From: Bacillus sp. AFS037270
Lineage (GTDB): Bacteria; Bacillota; Bacilli; Bacillales_B; DSM-18226
Length of the DNA stretch: 56,400 nucleotides
Assembly (NCBI RefSeq): GCF_002585305.1
Contig: NZ_NUNF01000025.1
Location: 1 to 56,400 of the forward strand
Reading direction: 5' to 3'
The notes under the pieces were generated by a model. That model searched no databases and had not been told where the DNA came from. It saw only the letters and a list, made by a program, of their open reading frames with translations. The position numbers and the translations under genes were made by a program. Shown here piece by piece: positions 24,119 through 37,122 of this stretch; position 1 is the stretch's first letter, and the number at the start of each line of letters is the position of its first letter.

Positions 24119-26200
24119 TTATTCACCTTTATTTTTTTTAATGATTTCTTCAGAAATAGATTTTGGTACTTCTTCATAGTGGTCAAAGTGCATAGAAAAT
24201 ACTCCACGACCTTGTGTACTTGAACGAAGCGCTGTTGCATAACCAAACATTTCTGAAAGTGGAACCATCGAACGAACAACTTGTGCGTTACCACGTGCTT
24301 CCATACCTTCAACACGGCCACGACGAGCAGTAATTTGTCCCATGATATCACCTAGGTAATCTTCTGGGATAACAACTTCTACTCTCATAACAGGCTCAAG
24401 GATAACTGGCTGACACTTCGAAGCAGCATTTTTAAGCGCCATTGATGCGGCAATCTTAAACGCCATTTCAGAGGAGTCAACATCATGGTAAGACCCGTCG
24501 AATAATCTTGCTTTAATATCAACTAATGGATATCCTGCAAGAACACCGCGATCTAAGGCATCTTCAAGACCAGCTTGTACCGCTGGAATGTATTCACGTG
24601 GAACCACACCACCGACGATACCGTTTACGAATTCAAATCCTTTACCTTCATCATTAGGTCCGAATTCGATCCAAACATGTCCGTATTGTCCACGACCACC
24701 AGATTGGCGGGCAAACTTACCTTCAACTTGTGCAGAAGAACGGAATGTTTCACGGTAAGCAACCTGTGGAGCACCTACGTTAGCTTCAACTTTAAATTCA
24801 CGACGCATACGGTCAACAATGATATCAAGGTGAAGTTCACCCATTCCTGCAATGATGACTTGTCCAGTTTCCTGGTCAGTGTGTGCACGGAATGTTGGAT
24901 CTTCTTCTTGAAGTTTTTGTAAAGCAGTTGTCATTTTGTCCTGGTCTGCTTTTGACTTAGGTTCAACTGAAAGTTGAATTACTGGCTCAGGGAATTGCAT
25001 AGACTCTAGGATAACAAGGTTTTTCTCATCACATAGAGTATCACCAGTAGTAGTATCTTTCAAACCTACAGCAGCTGCAATATCACCAGCAAAAACCTTA
25101 GAGATCTCCTGACGGCTGTTTGCGTGCATTTGCAGGATACGTCCGATACGCTCACGCTTTCCTTTAGTAGAGTTCTGAACGTATGATCCAGACTCTAAAG
25201 TACCAGAGTAAACGCGGAAGAACGTTAATTTACCAACATAAGGGTCAGTCATAACTTTAAACGCAAGAGCTGAGAATGGCTCTTCATCGCTTGAGTGACG
25301 CTCAAGGATTTCATCTTCATCATCAACTGCATGACCTTTGATTGCAGGCACGTCTAGCGGAGATGGAAGATAGTCGATAACTGCGTCCAACATTAACTGA
25401 ACACCTTTATTTTTGAATGCTGATCCACAGATTACTGGGTAGAATTCAACGTTAACAGTACCTTTACGAATAGCAGCTTTAAGCTCTTCTTTAGAGATTT
25501 CCTCTCCACCAAGGTATTTTTCCATTAACTCTTCATCTAACTCTGCAACTGCTTCTACTAATTTCTCATGGTACTCTTCTGCTTGAGCACGGAATTCTTC
25601 TGGAATTTCACGTACTTCAATGTCTGTACCTAAGTCATTGCTGTAGAATACTGCATTCATTTCAACAAGGTCGATAATGGCTTCGAATTGGTCTTCTGCA
25701 CCAATTGGAAGTTGAATTGGGTGTGCATTCGCTTGAAGACGGTCATGAATGGTTCCTACAGAATATAAGAAGTCCGCTCCGATTTTATCCATCTTGTTAA
25801 CGAAAACAACACGTGGTACACCGTAGGTTGTTGCTTGACGCCACACTGTTTCAGTTTGTGGCTCAACGCCAGATTGCGCATCAAGTACTGCAACTGCGCC
25901 ATCAAGAACACGAAGGGAACGTTCAACTTCAACAGTGAAGTCTACGTGTCCTGGTGTGTCAATGATATTTACGCGGTGACCTTTCCACGAAGCAGTTGTT
26001 GCTGCAGACGTGATGGTAATTCCGCGTTCTTGTTCTTGCTCCATCCAGTCCATCTGAGAAGCACCTTCATGTGTTTCACCAATCTTATGAATACGACCAG
26101 TGTAATAAAGGACACGCTCAGTGGTAGTCGTCTTACCGGCATCGATGTGAGCCATGATGCCGATATTACGAGTATTTGCTAAGGAGAACTCTCTTGCCAT
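24119..26200 (-). CDS. fusA: Elongation factor G
   Basis: 693-residue translocase GTPase. G1 AHIDAGKTT (18-26), G3 DTPGHVDF, G4 NKMD, and domains II to V follow in normal order, including domain IV with [17 protein letters not shown] sequence. The regions where fusidic acid resistance arises show no obvious change. It lies between rpsG and tuf. Confidence 0.98.
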   Translation of the reverse strand: MAREFSLANTRNIGIMAHIDAGKTTTTERVLYYTGRIHKIGETHEGASQMDWMEQEQERGITITSAATTASWKGHRVNIIDTPGHVDFTVEVERSLRVLDGAVAVLDAQSGVEPQTETVWRQATTYGVPRVVFVNKMDKIGADFLYSVGTIHDRLQANAHPIQLPIGAEDQFEAIIDLVEMNAVFYSNDLGTDIEVREIPEEFRAQAEEYHEKLVEAVAELDEELMEKYLGGEEISKEELKAAIRKGTVNVEFYPVICGSAFKNKGVQLMLDAVIDYLPSPLDVPAIKGHAVDDEDEILERHSSDEEPFSALAFKVMTDPYVGKLTFFRVYSGTLESGSYVQNSTKGKRERIGRILQMHANSRQEISKVFAGDIAAAVGLKDTTTGDTLCDEKNLVILESMQFPEPVIQLSVEPKSKADQDKMTTALQKLQEEDPTFRAHTDQETGQVIIAGMGELHLDIIVDRMRREFKVEANVGAPQVAYRETFRSSAQVEGKFARQSGGRGQYGHVWIEFGPNDEGKGFEFVNGIVGGVVPREYIPAVQAGLEDALDRGVLAGYPLVDIKARLFDGSYHDVDSSEMAFKIAASMALKNAASKCQPVILEPVMRVEVVIPEDYLGDIMGQITARRGRVEGMEARGNAQVVRSMVPLSEMFGYATALRSSTQGRGVFSMHFDHYEEVPKSISEEIIKKNKGE

Positions 26201-26248
26201 TGGGTCTTTCTCCTTCCTAGTATGAAAGTTTTTATATTGAAGGTTAAA

Positions 26249-26719
26249 TTACCAACGATAGTGAGCAAACGCTTTGTTTGCTTCTGCCATTTTGTGTGTA
26301 TCTTCGCGTTTCTTAACAGATGCACCACTGTTGTTAGCTGCATCCATGATTTCGTTCGCTAAACGCTCTTCCATCGTTTTTTCACCGCGAAGACGCGCAT
26401 AGTTCACTAACCAGCGAAGACCTAAAGTAGTACGACGGTCAGGGCGCACCTCAACTGGTACTTGATAGTTTGCACCACCTACACGACGAGCTCTAACTTC
26501 AAGTACAGGCATGATGTTTTTCATAGCTGCATCAAAAGTTTCCATTGGCTCTTTGCCAGTACGTTCGCGAATTGTGTCAAACGCAGAATAAAGAATTTCT
26601 TGAGATTTACCTCTTTTACCATCGATCATCATTTTATTGATAAGACGAGTAACTAATTTTGAATTGTAAAGTGGATCAGGTAACACGTCTCTTTTTGCTA
26701 CAGGACCTTTACGTGGCAT
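26249..26719 (-). CDS. rpsG: 30S ribosomal protein S7
   Basis: 156-residue S7, starting [16 protein letters not shown] and ending [11 protein letters not shown]; it nucleates assembly of the 30S head. I chose the ATG at 26717-26719 (GGAGG 7 bases upstream) over one six codons earlier inside the ribosome site. Confidence 0.98.
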   Translation of the reverse strand: MPRKGPVAKRDVLPDPLYNSKLVTRLINKMMIDGKRGKSQEILYSAFDTIRERTGKEPMETFDAAMKNIMPVLEVRARRVGGANYQVPVEVRPDRRTTLGLRWLVNYARLRGEKTMEERLANEIMDAANNSGASVKKREDTHKMAEANKAFAHYRW

Positions 26720-26760
26720 TTTGTTTCCTCCTTTCAAAGAAGCTTCTATTTTAGTGTGAT

Positions 26761-27201
<441 letters not shown>

Positions 27202-27285
27202 TTATTTGTAAGTCCACACATCCAGGTGGTTCATTTTTTTGCAAAAACAAAGTTCTTGCAGATCCTCTATCTACAAAAACAGTTT

Positions 27286-27534
27286 TTAACGGATAATAGC
27301 AACAGTTGCAGCACCAACTTCTATTCCACATGCTTTTCCGAGTTTTTTCATCGAATCGACATAGTGGACAGGAACATCCATTAAGAGTGCTTCTTCAACG
27401 ACTTTTGCCGTTAATCTCGGCTCAGCGTCGCTCGCAACGAGAATCTCTTGAACGTTTCCTTCTTTTAGTACTTTCACTGCTTGTTTTGTTCCTATAACAG
27501 TCTTGCGTGCTTGTAATACTTTTTCATAAGACAT
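27286..27534 (-). CDS. rplGB: L7Ae-family ribosomal protein (YbxF, K-turn binding)
   Basis: 82-residue L7Ae/L30e/S12e-family protein, starting [23 protein letters not shown], with the [21 protein letters not shown] signature. The B. subtilis homolog YbxF binds kink-turn RNA. The ATG at 27532-27534 has GGAGG 8 bases upstream. It is the first gene of the str operon, directly behind a strong promoter. Confidence 0.94.
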   Translation of the reverse strand: MSYEKVLQARKTVIGTKQAVKVLKEGNVQEILVASDAEPRLTAKVVEEALLMDVPVHYVDSMKKLGKACGIEVGAATVAIIR

Positions 27535-27576
27535 AACTACATCCTCCAAAGTATCTGGAATAGAAGCACCTTTGAT

Positions 27577-27605
27577 ATAGTATCATCTTACCAAAAAGAT
27601 GTCAA
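27577..27605 (-). promoter_or_regulatory. Sigma-A promoter of the str operon
   Basis: TTGACA (27600-27605), 17-base spacer ending in TGA, TACTAT (27577-27582): an extended -10 promoter located after the rpoC terminator. Confidence 0.88.
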
Positions 27606-27649
27606 CTAATGTTTCGATTTTTTATTCAATCCAGGTATTGGAAAAAGAA

Positions 27650-27687
27650 TTCTTAAAAATCGGTACCTGCTTAATTGGCAGGTACCG
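27650..27687 (-). terminator. Intrinsic terminator after rpoC
   Basis: CGGTACCTGC (27661-27670) pairs perfectly with GCAGGTACCG (27678-27687), loop TTAATTG; ATTTTTAAG follows on the - strand. The stem lies nine bases after the rpoC stop codon. Confidence 0.8.
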
Positions 27688-27696
27688 AGAATTTAA

Positions 27697-30600
27697 TTAG
27701 TCAATTGCAACAGTTTCTTCGGACGTTGTATCACGTAATACTGGCTCTGCTTTACGGTAACGCTGCATTCCTGTACCAGCAGGAACAAGTTTACCGATGA
27801 TAACATTTTCTTTCAAGCCGAGTAACTCATCACGTTTTCCTTTAATTGCGGCATCAGTAAGAACTCTAGTTGTTTCTTGGAAAGATGCTGCAGACAAGAA
27901 TGAATCTGTTTCAAGTGATGCTTTGGTAATACCAAGTAAGACTGGACGACCAGTCGCAGGAAGTTTACCTTCAAGAAGCGCCTTCTCGTTAGCATCAGTA
28001 AACTGATGAATATCAAGAAGTGTACCTGGCAGAACATCTGTTTCCCCTGCATCGCTGACGCGGATCTTACGCAGCATTTGACGAACCATTACTTCGACGT
28101 GCTTATCGCCAATTTCAACCCCTTGCATACGGTAAACCTTTTGAACCTCACGCAATAGGTATTCTTGAACGGAAGTAACGTCTTTTACTTTGATTAATTC
28201 TTTCGGGTCAATCGAACCTTCTGTCAGTTCCTGACCACGATTAACACGATCATTGATTGCTACTTTCAAACGGGCTGTGTATGGAGCATTATAGGTACGA
28301 GATTCCACTTCACCTTGAACCACGATTTCATGCTGGCGGTCACGGCCTTCATTAATCCCGACAACAATACCTTCAATTTCAGAGATAACAGCTTGACCTT
28401 TAGGGTTACGCGCTTCAAAAATCTCTTGGATACGCGGTAAACCTTGTGTAATATCGTCTCCGGCAACCCCACCGGTATGGAATGTACGCATCGTTAACTG
28501 TGTACCTGGCTCACCGATCGATTGGGCAGCAATAATTCCGACTGCTTCACCGACCTCAACCTCTTGGCCTGTTGCCAAGTTACGGCCATAGCACTTCTTA
28601 CATACACCATGACGAGTGTTACATGTAAAGGCAGATCTGATTTTTACTTCTTCAATTCCTGCATTTACGATCACTTCTGCTAAATCCTCTGTAATTAAGC
28701 CATTTTCAGGCACAATGACTTCTTTTGTCTCTGGATGTCTAATTGGTGTACGAGCATAACGACCGATTAGACGTTCATCTAAACCTTCGATTGTTTCTGT
28801 TCCATCTTTTAAGGCACTGATTAAGAAGCCGCGGTCAGTACCGCAATCGTCCTCACGAACAATGACATCTTGGGCAACGTCAACTAAACGACGTGTTAAG
28901 TAACCTGAGTCAGCTGTCTTAAGAGCCGTATCGGCAAGACCTTTACGGGCACCGTGAGTCGAGATAAAGTACTCTAATACAGTTAATCCTTCACGGAAAC
29001 TTGATTTAATCGGTAATTCAATGATACGTCCTGCCGGGTTGGCCATCAGACCACGCATACCAGCAAGCTGTGTAAAGTTAGAGGCGTTACCACGGGCACC
29101 GGAATCACTCATCATAAAGATCGGATTCGATTTATTCAAGGACTTCATCAGTTTACCTTGAATAGTGTCTTTCGCAGCACTCCAGATCGCAATAACACGA
29201 TCGTAACGCTCATCTTCAGTAATAAGACCACGTCTGAATTGCTTCATTACGTTATCTACTTTTTCTTGAGCTTCATGGAGAATTTGCGGTTTTTCAGGAA
29301 GTACGACAATATCAGCCACACCAACTGTTAAACCAGCTTTAGTTGAATGCTTAAAGCCTAAATCCTTCATGCGGTCAAGCATTTTTGATGTTTCGGTAAT
29401 TTTGAATCGTTTAAAGACCTCAGCAATGATATTTCCAAGAATTTTCTTTTTAAATGGATCAATCAATGGCATTTCTTTAATTCTAGCTTTTACGTCTTCA
29501 CCCTTTTCAATAAAATACTTGGCAGGTGTTTCGACTTCTAAATTATGCCTTGTCGGCTCATTAATATATGGGAATGACTTCGGAAGAATTTCATTAAAAA
29601 TAAGTTTACCAACCGTTGTCATTAATAACTTATTATTTTGTTCTTCTGTAAATGTTTCATTGCCCAATGAACCAGCATGAACAGCTACACGTGTATGGAA
29701 GTGTACATAGCCGTTTTGGTAGGCAAGGATCGCTTCACTAGTGTCTTTAAAGACCATACCTTCACCAATTGTGCCTTCACGCTCTAAGGTTAAGTAATAG
29801 TTACCTAATACCATGTCCTGAGAAGGTGTAACAACTGGCTTACCATCTTTAGGGTTCAAGATATTTTGAGCCGCTAGCATCAACAGACGAGCCTCTGCTT
29901 GAGCTTCAGACGATAGTGGTACGTGAACAGCCATTTGGTCACCGTCAAAGTCTGCGTTGTAGGCAGTACATACCAGTGGATGCAGACGAATTGCCCGTCC
30001 TTCAACGAGTGTTGGTTCAAATGCCTGGATCCCTAATCTATGCAATGTAGGGGCACGATTCAATAGAACCGGATGCTCCTTAATAACATCTTCAAGTACA
30101 TCCCATACATCTGGAGATACTCGTTCGATTTTACGTTTCGCAGATTTAATATTGTGTGCCAAACCTTTTTCAACAAGCTCCTTCATCACAAATGGCTTGA
30201 ATAGTTCAAGAGCCATTTCTTTAGGAAGTCCACACTGATACATTTTTAAGTTCGGACCTACAACAATAACGGAACGGCCGGAATAGTCAACACGTTTACC
30301 GAGCAAGTTTTGACGGAAACGGCCTTGTTTACCTTTAAGCATATGAGAAAGCGATTTTAACGGACGGTTACCAGGACCAGTAACTGGTCGGCCGCGGCGG
30401 CCGTTATCGATTAATGCATCAACTGCTTCTTGAAGCATACGCTTTTCATTTTGAACGATAATGCTAGGCGCACCAAGATCTAATAAACGCTTTAAGCGGT
30501 TATTACGGTTAATAACTCGACGATAAAGGTCGTTTAAGTCAGATGTTGCAAAACGTCCCCCATCCAATTGTACCATTGGACGAAGCTCAGGCGGGATTAC

Positions 30601-31296
30601 TGGAAGTACGTCCAGAATCATCCATGATGGCTCATTTCCTGAGTTACGGAAGGCCTCGAGCACTTCAAGGCGCTTTATTGCGCGAGTACGGCGCTGGCCT
30701 TGTGCTGTCTTAAGTTCTTCCTTAAGGATGTCTACTTCTTTATTTAAATCAATATCAGAAAGAAGCTTTTTAATCGCTTCTGCCCCCATGGCAGCTTGGA
30801 ATTTATTTCCGTACTTTTCACGATAGGCACGATATTCTTTTTCGGATAAAAGATGTTTTTTATCAAGTGGAGTATCACCTGATTCTGTCACAACATAAGA
30901 AGCAAAATAGATAACTTCCTCCAAAGCACGAGGGGACATGTCTAATACAAGACCCATTCGGCTTGGAATCCCTTTAAAATACCAAATATGTGAGACAGGT
31001 GCAGCTAGCTCGATATGACCCATACGTTCACGACGTACTTTTGCACGTGTTACTTCAACACCACAGCGGTCACAAACGACACCTTTGTAACGGACACGCT
31101 TATATTTTCCGCAATGACATTCCCAGTCCTTTGTTGGACCAAAGATTCGCTCACAGAATAAGCCGTCTTTCTCAGGTTTTAACGTACGATAGTTAATGGT
31201 TTCTGGCTTTTTCACTTCTCCGAATGACCATGAACGGATTTTATCCGGTGAAGCAAGACCAATTTTCATATATTCAAAATTATTAACGTCAAGCAA
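27697..31296 (-). CDS. rpoC: RNA polymerase beta' subunit
   Basis: 1199 residues, full length for Bacillales. The N-terminal zinc ribbon has Cys60, 62, 75 and 78; the catalytic [12 protein letters not shown] motif lies near residue 450; the second zinc site ([19 protein letters not shown]) is intact. It follows rpoB after 90 bases that contain a dispersed hairpin repeat, which is unusual for this tightly linked pair. Confidence 0.99.
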   Translation of the reverse strand: MLDVNNFEYMKIGLASPDKIRSWSFGEVKKPETINYRTLKPEKDGLFCERIFGPTKDWECHCGKYKRVRYKGVVCDRCGVEVTRAKVRRERMGHIELAAPVSHIWYFKGIPSRMGLVLDMSPRALEEVIYFASYVVTESGDTPLDKKHLLSEKEYRAYREKYGNKFQAAMGAEAIKKLLSDIDLNKEVDILKEELKTAQGQRRTRAIKRLEVLEAFRNSGNEPSWMILDVLPVIPPELRPMVQLDGGRFATSDLNDLYRRVINRNNRLKRLLDLGAPSIIVQNEKRMLQEAVDALIDNGRRGRPVTGPGNRPLKSLSHMLKGKQGRFRQNLLGKRVDYSGRSVIVVGPNLKMYQCGLPKEMALELFKPFVMKELVEKGLAHNIKSAKRKIERVSPDVWDVLEDVIKEHPVLLNRAPTLHRLGIQAFEPTLVEGRAIRLHPLVCTAYNADFDGDQMAVHVPLSSEAQAEARLLMLAAQNILNPKDGKPVVTPSQDMVLGNYYLTLEREGTIGEGMVFKDTSEAILAYQNGYVHFHTRVAVHAGSLGNETFTEEQNNKLLMTTVGKLIFNEILPKSFPYINEPTRHNLEVETPAKYFIEKGEDVKARIKEMPLIDPFKKKILGNIIAEVFKRFKITETSKMLDRMKDLGFKHSTKAGLTVGVADIVVLPEKPQILHEAQEKVDNVMKQFRRGLITEDERYDRVIAIWSAAKDTIQGKLMKSLNKSNPIFMMSDSGARGNASNFTQLAGMRGLMANPAGRIIELPIKSSFREGLTVLEYFISTHGARKGLADTALKTADSGYLTRRLVDVAQDVIVREDDCGTDRGFLISALKDGTETIEGLDERLIGRYARTPIRHPETKEVIVPENGLITEDLAEVIVNAGIEEVKIRSAFTCNTRHGVCKKCYGRNLATGQEVEVGEAVGIIAAQSIGEPGTQLTMRTFHTGGVAGDDITQGLPRIQEIFEARNPKGQAVISEIEGIVVGINEGRDRQHEIVVQGEVESRTYNAPYTARLKVAINDRVNRGQELTEGSIDPKELIKVKDVTSVQEYLLREVQKVYRMQGVEIGDKHVEVMVRQMLRKIRVSDAGETDVLPGTLLDIHQFTDANEKALLEGKLPATGRPVLLGITKASLETDSFLSAASFQETTRVLTDAAIKGKRDELLGLKENVIIGKLVPAGTGMQRYRKAEPVLRDTTSEETVAID

Positions 31297-31337
31297 GGGG
31301 CCTACCTCCCTTTCGATATCCAGGTTCTACCCTTATT

Positions 31338-31380
31338 AGAAAAGCGGAAGCGCACACACATGTTGTGTGCGCTGCAGCTC
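31338..31380 (-). repeat. Dispersed hairpin repeat in the rpoB-rpoC junction
   Basis: GCGCACAC (31350-31357) and GTGTGCGC (31365-31372) form a perfect 8-base-pair stem. The flanks, AGCTGCAGCGC and GCGCTTCCGCTTTTCT on the - strand, match the flanks of the element before gltX (46277-46336), so both belong to one family with a changed hairpin core. It is 7 bases after the rpoB stop. Confidence 0.75.
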
Positions 31381-31386
31381 GAGAAA

Positions 31387-34300
31387 TTACTCTTTTGAAC
31401 CTACTTTTTCAGATTCGAAACTTGGTGCATCTGGTGCGATGTTTAGTGTGTCAACTTGTTGTAAGTCGTCATCATCTTCCGTATCTCGCATTTCAATTTC
31501 TTCTTCATCACCAGAAAGGATTTTTACATCCATACCTAAGCTTTGAAGTTCTTTAATTAATACTTTGAATGATTCAGGAACACCTGGCTCCGGAACATTT
31601 TCACCTTTAACGATGGCTTCATATGTTTTCACACGGCCAACAACATCGTCGGATTTAACAGTAAGGATTTCTTGAAGTGTATAGGCTGCACCGTATGCTT
31701 CAAGCGCCCAAACCTCCATCTCACCGAAACGCTGACCACCGAATTGAGCTTTACCACCCAACGGCTGCTGTGTAACAAGTGAGTATGGTCCTGTAGAACG
31801 GGCATGGAGTTTATCGTCAACCATGTGCGCCAATTTAATCATATACATGACACCAACTGATACACGGTTATCAAATGGTTCCCCTGAACGGCCATCATAC
31901 AGAACAGTTTTGGCATCACGAGCCATACCTGCTTCTTCAATCGTACCCCAAACATCTTCCTCACGCGCACCGTCAAATACCGGTGTTGCAACATGAATGC
32001 CGAGGTATCTTGCTGCCATACCTAAATGGAGCTCAAGCACCTGACCGATATTCATACGAGATGGTACCCCTAATGGGTTTAACATGATATCTACCGGTGT
32101 ACCGTCTGGTAAGTAAGGCATATCTTCTTCCGGTAAAATCCGTGAGATAACCCCTTTGTTACCGTGACGACCCGCCATTTTATCCCCTTGGTGAATCTTA
32201 CGTTTCTGAACGATATAGACACGGACAAGCTGGTTTACACCTGGTGGCAATTCATCGCCATCTTCACGGTTAAAGACTTTAACATCATGTACGATACCGC
32301 CGCCGCCATGCGGAACTCTTAGTGACGTATCGCGGACTTCACGAGCTTTTTCACCAAAAATAGCATGGAGAAGGCGTTCTTCTGCAGTTAATTCAGTTAC
32401 ACCTTTTGGCGTAACTTTACCAACAAGAAGGTCACCGTCTTTTACTTCTGCACCCGTACGAATAATACCGCGTTCATCCAAATTACGAAGAGCATCCTCC
32501 CCTACGTTTGGAATATCACGGGTAATTTCCTCAGGTCCAAGTTTTGTATCACGAGATTCTGATTCATATTCTTCAATATGAATAGAAGTATAGACATCAT
32601 CTTTTACAAGACGTTCGCTCATAATGATGGCATCTTCATAGTTATAACCATCCCATGTCATGAAGGCAACCAGAACGTTTCGTCCAAGCGCTAACTCTCC
32701 CAATTCCATGGATGGACCGTCAGCTAAAATCTCGCCTTTTTTCACACGGTCGCCAACAGCCACGATTGGACGTTGGTTATAGCACGTACCTTGGTTCGAA
32801 CGGATAAATTTCAATAAACGATATTTTTTAAGATCGCCTTTTACTTCTTGGCCATCTACTTCTTTCACTTCACGAACCCAAACTTCACGGGCCTCAACAT
32901 GTTCAACAATACCATCCTGCTTACAGATGACCGCTGCACCGGAGTCTTTACCTGATACATATTCCATACCAGTTCCAACTCTTGGTGCCTCTGGCTGCAT
33001 AAGCGGCACCGCTTGACGCTGCATGTTCGCACCCATCAAGGCACGGTTTGAGTCATCATTTTCAAGGAACGGAATACACGCAGTCGCCGCAGATACTACC
33101 TGTTTTGGTGATACATCCATGTAGTCAATTCGTTCACGTTTAACTACTGTGTTTTCACCACGGAAACGAGCCACTACCTCTTCATCGAGGAAGGCACCGT
33201 CATCACCAAGACGAGAGTTCGCCTGTGCAACTACATAGTTATCTTCTTCATCCGCTGTCAGGTAATCGATTCGGCTTGTAACCTTACCGGTATCTGGATC
33301 AACTCGGCGGTATGGTGTTTCAATAAATCCAAAACGGTTTACCTTCGCATAAGATGAAAGCGAGTTGATCAAACCAATGTTTGGACCTTCAGGCGTTTCA
33401 ATTGGACACATACGTCCGTAGTGGGAATAGTGTACGTCACGTACTTCCATCCCTGCACGTTCACGCGTTAAACCACCAGGTCCTAATGCTGAAAGACGGC
33501 GCTTATGAGTTAACTCAGCAAGCGGGTTGGTTTGGTCCATGAATTGTGATAATTGTGAGCTTCCGAAGAACTCTTTGATTGATGCAATAACCGGACGAAT
33601 GTTAATCAATTGCTGCGGTGTAATGGTTGCAGTATCTTGGATAGACATTCTCTCGCGGACAACACGTTCCATACGCGATAATCCAATCCGGAACTGGTTC
33701 TGCAATAGTTCACCAACAGAACGCAGACGTCTGTTACCTAAATGGTCGATATCATCTGTATCGCCTACTCCATGTAATAAATTAAAGAAGTAGCTAATCG
33801 ATGCAATGATGTCGGCAGGTGTAATATTTTTAATTGGCTCAGCAACATATGCATTACCCAATACGTTAATGACTTTTTCATTTTCATCGCCAGGTGCATA
33901 GATCTTAATGCCTTGAAGAATTATTTCTTCGTCTACTACACCACCAACAGGATTATGGCCTCTGAAATTAATATTCTTTTCAAGGGCAGGTATAATTCTG
34001 TCAAGGTTTCTCCTATCGAGGAGGGTCCCTTTTTCTGCAATGATTTCACCAGTTTCAGGATCCGCAAGTGATTCGGCTAAACGTTGGTTGAATAAGCGAT
34101 TTTTAATATGAAGCTTTTTATTGATTTTGTAACGACCAACATTCGCCAGATCATAACGCTTCGGATCAAAGAAACGAGACACTAACAAACTCTTAGCGTT
34201 ATCAACTGTCGGCGGTTCGCCAGGACGAAGACGCTCATAAATTTCTAATAGCGCTTTGTCAACACCCTCTGTATTATCCTTCTCAAGGGTATTGCGGATG

Positions 34301-34947
34301 TACTCGTTATCACCAATCAATTCAATGATTTCTTGATCGGAACCAAAGCCTAATGCACGCAAAAGAACCGTAACGGGCAGTTTCCGAGTACGATCTATTC
34401 TTACATAAACAACATCTTTGGCATCTGTTTCATACTCCAGCCAAGCTCCGCGGTTCGGAATTACTGTCGCAGTAAAACCTTTTTTACCATTTTTATCAAG
34501 TTTTCCACTAAAGTAAACGCTCGGTGAACGCACTAATTGTGATACTATAACGCGTTCTGCCCCATTAATGACAAATGTACCTGTTTCTGTCATTAGCGGG
34601 AAATCACCCATAAATACATCTTGGTCTTTTACTTCACCAGTTTCTTTGTTTACAAGACGTACTTTTACACGTAATGGAGCAGAATATGTAACGTCCCGTT
34701 CTTTAGATTCTTCTACAGAATACTTTGGATCGCCAAGGCTGTAATCAATAAATTCCAGTGATAGGTTACCAGTAAAATCCTCAATCGGTGAAATATCCTG
34801 AAACATTTCACGTAATCCCTCATCCAGAAACCATTGATAAGAAGAGGTTTGGATTTCAATGAGATTTGGTAATTCTAAAACTTCACTGATTCGTGCGTAA
34901 CTTCTACGTTGGCGGTGTCGTCCATACTGAACTAGTTGACCTGTCAA
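31387..34947 (-). CDS. rpoB: RNA polymerase beta subunit
   Basis: 1186 residues from the TTG at 34945-34947, which lies 8 bases after GAGGGG and gives the [20 protein letters not shown] start known from B. subtilis; a GTG three codons upstream overlaps the ribosome site. The rifampicin pocket ([21 protein letters not shown] area) is wild-type in form. The C-terminal acidic tail is short. It has its own promoter at 35173-35201. Confidence 0.98.
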   Translation of the reverse strand: MTGQLVQYGRHRQRRSYARISEVLELPNLIEIQTSSYQWFLDEGLREMFQDISPIEDFTGNLSLEFIDYSLGDPKYSVEESKERDVTYSAPLRVKVRLVNKETGEVKDQDVFMGDFPLMTETGTFVINGAERVIVSQLVRSPSVYFSGKLDKNGKKGFTATVIPNRGAWLEYETDAKDVVYVRIDRTRKLPVTVLLRALGFGSDQEIIELIGDNEYIRNTLEKDNTEGVDKALLEIYERLRPGEPPTVDNAKSLLVSRFFDPKRYDLANVGRYKINKKLHIKNRLFNQRLAESLADPETGEIIAEKGTLLDRRNLDRIIPALEKNINFRGHNPVGGVVDEEIILQGIKIYAPGDENEKVINVLGNAYVAEPIKNITPADIIASISYFFNLLHGVGDTDDIDHLGNRRLRSVGELLQNQFRIGLSRMERVVRERMSIQDTATITPQQLINIRPVIASIKEFFGSSQLSQFMDQTNPLAELTHKRRLSALGPGGLTRERAGMEVRDVHYSHYGRMCPIETPEGPNIGLINSLSSYAKVNRFGFIETPYRRVDPDTGKVTSRIDYLTADEEDNYVVAQANSRLGDDGAFLDEEVVARFRGENTVVKRERIDYMDVSPKQVVSAATACIPFLENDDSNRALMGANMQRQAVPLMQPEAPRVGTGMEYVSGKDSGAAVICKQDGIVEHVEAREVWVREVKEVDGQEVKGDLKKYRLLKFIRSNQGTCYNQRPIVAVGDRVKKGEILADGPSMELGELALGRNVLVAFMTWDGYNYEDAIIMSERLVKDDVYTSIHIEEYESESRDTKLGPEEITRDIPNVGEDALRNLDERGIIRTGAEVKDGDLLVGKVTPKGVTELTAEERLLHAIFGEKAREVRDTSLRVPHGGGGIVHDVKVFNREDGDELPPGVNQLVRVYIVQKRKIHQGDKMAGRHGNKGVISRILPEEDMPYLPDGTPVDIMLNPLGVPSRMNIGQVLELHLGMAARYLGIHVATPVFDGAREEDVWGTIEEAGMARDAKTVLYDGRSGEPFDNRVSVGVMYMIKLAHMVDDKLHARSTGPYSLVTQQPLGGKAQFGGQRFGEMEVWALEAYGAAYTLQEILTVKSDDVVGRVKTYEAIVKGENVPEPGVPESFKVLIKELQSLGMDVKILSGDEEEIEMRDTEDDDDLQQVDTLNIAPDAPSFESEKVGSKE

Positions 34948-35172
34948 CTGATTCACCCCTCAAATCAAGCGTTTTTTAATAAATCTATTACGTCTAACAG
35001 TAGAACCAAAGACTCCACCAATTAGACAAAAAGAAAAAGGGTTTTTTACTCAAAAACCACATTTTCACATTTTGATTATTATTTTGTCATCATTTCCTTC
35101 TTATGCCGTTTTTATACTTATAAATAAGTATTTTAAGGAATAATTCGGAAATTATTATGATGGCATTTTATA

Positions 35173-35201
35173 ATGCTACCACAACGACAAATACGAGTCA
35201 A
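35173..35201 (-). promoter_or_regulatory. Sigma-A promoter of rpoBC
   Basis: TTGACT (35196-35201), 17-base spacer ending in TGG, TAGCAT (35173-35178). The -35 abuts the stop codon of the upstream methyltransferase gene. The leader to rpoB is about 220 bases long and contains a GGTTTTT/AAAAACC hairpin (about 35040-35058) followed by a T-rich run on the - strand. Confidence 0.8.
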
Positions 35202-35801
35202 CTATTTTATAGCCTTAATAATAAAATAACCTTTGGATTTGTCAACTGTCTCGACATCAGAAAAAAGGGTTTTTAATTTTTCAATCGCTGACGGCGCTCC
35301 TTGTTTCTTTTGAATAACAATCCAAAGCTCGCCATTTGAAACAAGATGCTCATAGCTTTGTTCAAAAATATCATGAACAGTCTGTTTACCAGCTCTAATG
35401 GGCGGATTTGTTAATATAGCTGCGAAGGTATCCCCTTTAACATTTAACAAGCGATCACTTTCATAGATGTCGACATTTGTAATCTTGTTTAAGGATGCAT
35501 TTTCCTTTGCCAGTTCAATCGCTCGTTCATTAACATCGACCATGTGGACAATACGGTTACTAAATTCTTTTGCTATCGATAAGCCAATAGGTCCATAGCC
35601 GCAACCTACATCTAGAACGCTGCCTTCCACCTCTGGCATGATAAATGACTCTATGAGTATACGTGAGCCAAAATCTACTTCTCTTTTTGAAAAAACACCA
35701 TTATCGGTTTTAAAGCGAAAAGAATGCTTTCGCAATGTAAAATCCCAAAATTTCGGATCACTTTCCACCTTTTGAGTTCGAGAGTAGTAGTGTTCTGACA
35801 T
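35202..35801 (-). CDS. Class I SAM-dependent methyltransferase, RsmC-like (YbxB)
   Basis: 199 residues from the ATG at 35799-35801 (GGAGGTGAG upstream). It has the SAM-binding motif DVGCGYGPIG and an Asn-Pro-Pro catalytic motif (NPPIRAG) as in the rRNA guanine N2-methyltransferases RsmC/RlmG, but only the single small domain, as in B. subtilis YbxB. The substrate is probably rRNA; the exact base is not certain. It lies between the rplL terminator and the rpoB promoter. Confidence 0.88.
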   Translation of the reverse strand: MSEHYYSRTQKVESDPKFWDFTLRKHSFRFKTDNGVFSKREVDFGSRILIESFIMPEVEGSVLDVGCGYGPIGLSIAKEFSNRIVHMVDVNERAIELAKENASLNKITNVDIYESDRLLNVKGDTFAAILTNPPIRAGKQTVHDIFEQSYEHLVSNGELWIVIQKKQGAPSAIEKLKTLFSDVETVDKSKGYFIIKAIK

Positions 35802-35870
35802 AAGCTCACCTCCGGAGAGTAGTAATTGAAGAATAAAAGAGGACTGGCGCAATCGTTAATTAATTTAAGC

Positions 35871-35905
35871 CAAAAAAAGCCCGCTTATGCAGCGAGCTTT
35901 TTTAT
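35871..35905 (-). terminator. Intrinsic terminator after rplL
   Basis: AAAAAAGC-CGC and GCG-GCTTTTTT arms (around 35873-35903) form a stem with one mismatch and a 7-base loop; seven T follow on the - strand. It is 8 bases past the rplL stop. Confidence 0.88.
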
Positions 35906-35912
35906 AGTAGAA

Positions 35913-36275
35913 TTACTTAACTTCAACGTTAGCTCCAACTTCATCAAGCTTAGCTTTGATTGCTTCAGCTTCTTCTTTAGCAACGCCTTCTTTAATTGCT
36001 TTAGGAGTGTTATCAACAAGATCTTTTGCTTCTTTAAGACCAAGACCAGTGATTTCACGAACAACTTTGATAACTTTGATTTTTTGATCGCCAGCGCTAG
36101 CTAGGATTACATCAAATTCAGTTTGCTCTTCAACAGCAGCAGCTCCAGCTCCGCCAGCCATTGCTACAGGAGCAGCAGCAGTTACGCCGAATTCTTCTTC
36201 GATTGCTTTTACAAGATCGTTAAGTTCTAAAACAGTCATAGATTTAACTGCTTCAATGATTTGTTCTTTAGTCAT
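35913..36275 (-). CDS. rplL: 50S ribosomal protein L7/L12
   Basis: 120 residues: N-terminal dimerisation domain (1-33), Ala/Gly-rich hinge (about 34-52) and the C-terminal domain with [23 protein letters not shown] that recruits GTPase factors to the ribosomal stalk. It follows rplJ by 60 bases. Confidence 0.98.
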   Translation of the reverse strand: MTKEQIIEAVKSMTVLELNDLVKAIEEEFGVTAAAPVAMAGGAGAAAVEEQTEFDVILASAGDQKIKVIKVVREITGLGLKEAKDLVDNTPKAIKEGVAKEEAEAIKAKLDEVGANVEVK

Positions 36276-36335
36276 GATTAAGTTTCCTCCTTAGTTTTCG
36301 TTACGTTTTATTTTTTTTAGGCTGTTAGTGTTAGC

Positions 36336-36836
36336 TTACGCGCCTTGTTCTTCTTTTTGGTCTGCCACTGCTTTTGCAGCAAGGGCAAGATTGCGAATTG
36401 GAGCTTGTAGTACGCTGAGTAGCATAGAAAGCAATCCTTCGCGTGATGGTAGATCTGCAAGAGCTTTAATCTCTTCAGCTGTTGCGACGTTACCTTCGAT
36501 AACACCTGCTTTAAGTTCAAGCGCCTCGTGTTTTTTAGCAAAGTCATTCAAGATTTTTGCTGGTGCTACTACATCTTCAGTACTGAACGCAATTGCGTTC
36601 GGACCTGTTAATGCATCGTTCAAGCTAGAAAGCTCAGCTGCATCAGCTGCACGGCGTACCATTGAGTTTTTATAAACTTTAAATTCAACGCCTGCTTCAC
36701 GAAGTTGTTTACGAAGCTCAGTTACTTCTGCAACTGAAAGACCACGGTAATCAACAACGACAGTTGATACACTTGCTTTTAACTTATCAGTAATTTCGTC
36801 AACTAATTGTTTCTTTATTTCGATTACACTGCTCAT
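36336..36836 (-). CDS. rplJ: 50S ribosomal protein L10
   Basis: 166-residue L10, starting [15 protein letters not shown], the base of the stalk; its C-terminal helix carries the L7/L12 dimers. GGAGGTGTAAAG precedes the ATG. It is expressed from a strong promoter through a long attenuating leader. Confidence 0.98.
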   Translation of the reverse strand: MSSVIEIKKQLVDEITDKLKASVSTVVVDYRGLSVAEVTELRKQLREAGVEFKVYKNSMVRRAADAAELSSLNDALTGPNAIAFSTEDVVAPAKILNDFAKKHEALELKAGVIEGNVATAEEIKALADLPSREGLLSMLLSVLQAPIRNLALAAKAVADQKEEQGA

Positions 36837-37116
36837 CTTTACACCTCCTGTAGATTATCTACATTTATACCAGGTAAAGTAAACTTGCCGACTGACAAGC
36901 CGTCAGGCGAGGACAAGGCATAGTTGCACTTGTGCAAATAAGAATTTAGACAATAAATTTTTATTTGCCAAGTAAAAACCTCCACATCAATCGAGACATG
37001 GAGGCAGCATACAACAGCTGAATAATCAGCCAATTCTATATCGCTCTACCTCGGCAGGAAATTAAGCGATAATCGCACCTGCTGTCTACAGTACAAATGT
37101 TTTATTTTAAACAACA
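36837..37116 (-). promoter_or_regulatory. L10 leader (autoregulatory mRNA leader of rplJ-rplL)
   Basis: The 280-base untranslated region is highly structured. A 10-base-pair hairpin with two G-U pairs (36979-36988 with 36995-37004) is followed by TTTTTAC on the - strand, so it is an intrinsic terminator about 140 bases before the gene. Position and terminator agree with the known L10 leader family, in which L10(L12)4 binds the leader and favours termination. Confidence 0.85.
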
Positions 37117-37122
37117 AAATAG

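Noticed and set aside
34948..34956. GTG start for rpoB three codons upstream
   Set aside because: The GTG overlaps the Shine-Dalgarno sequence; TTG at 34945-34947 has correct spacing and matches the known start.
36839..37033. 64-codon frame in the rplJ leader
   Set aside because: It lies wholly within the L10 leader, whose hairpin and terminator explain the sequence.
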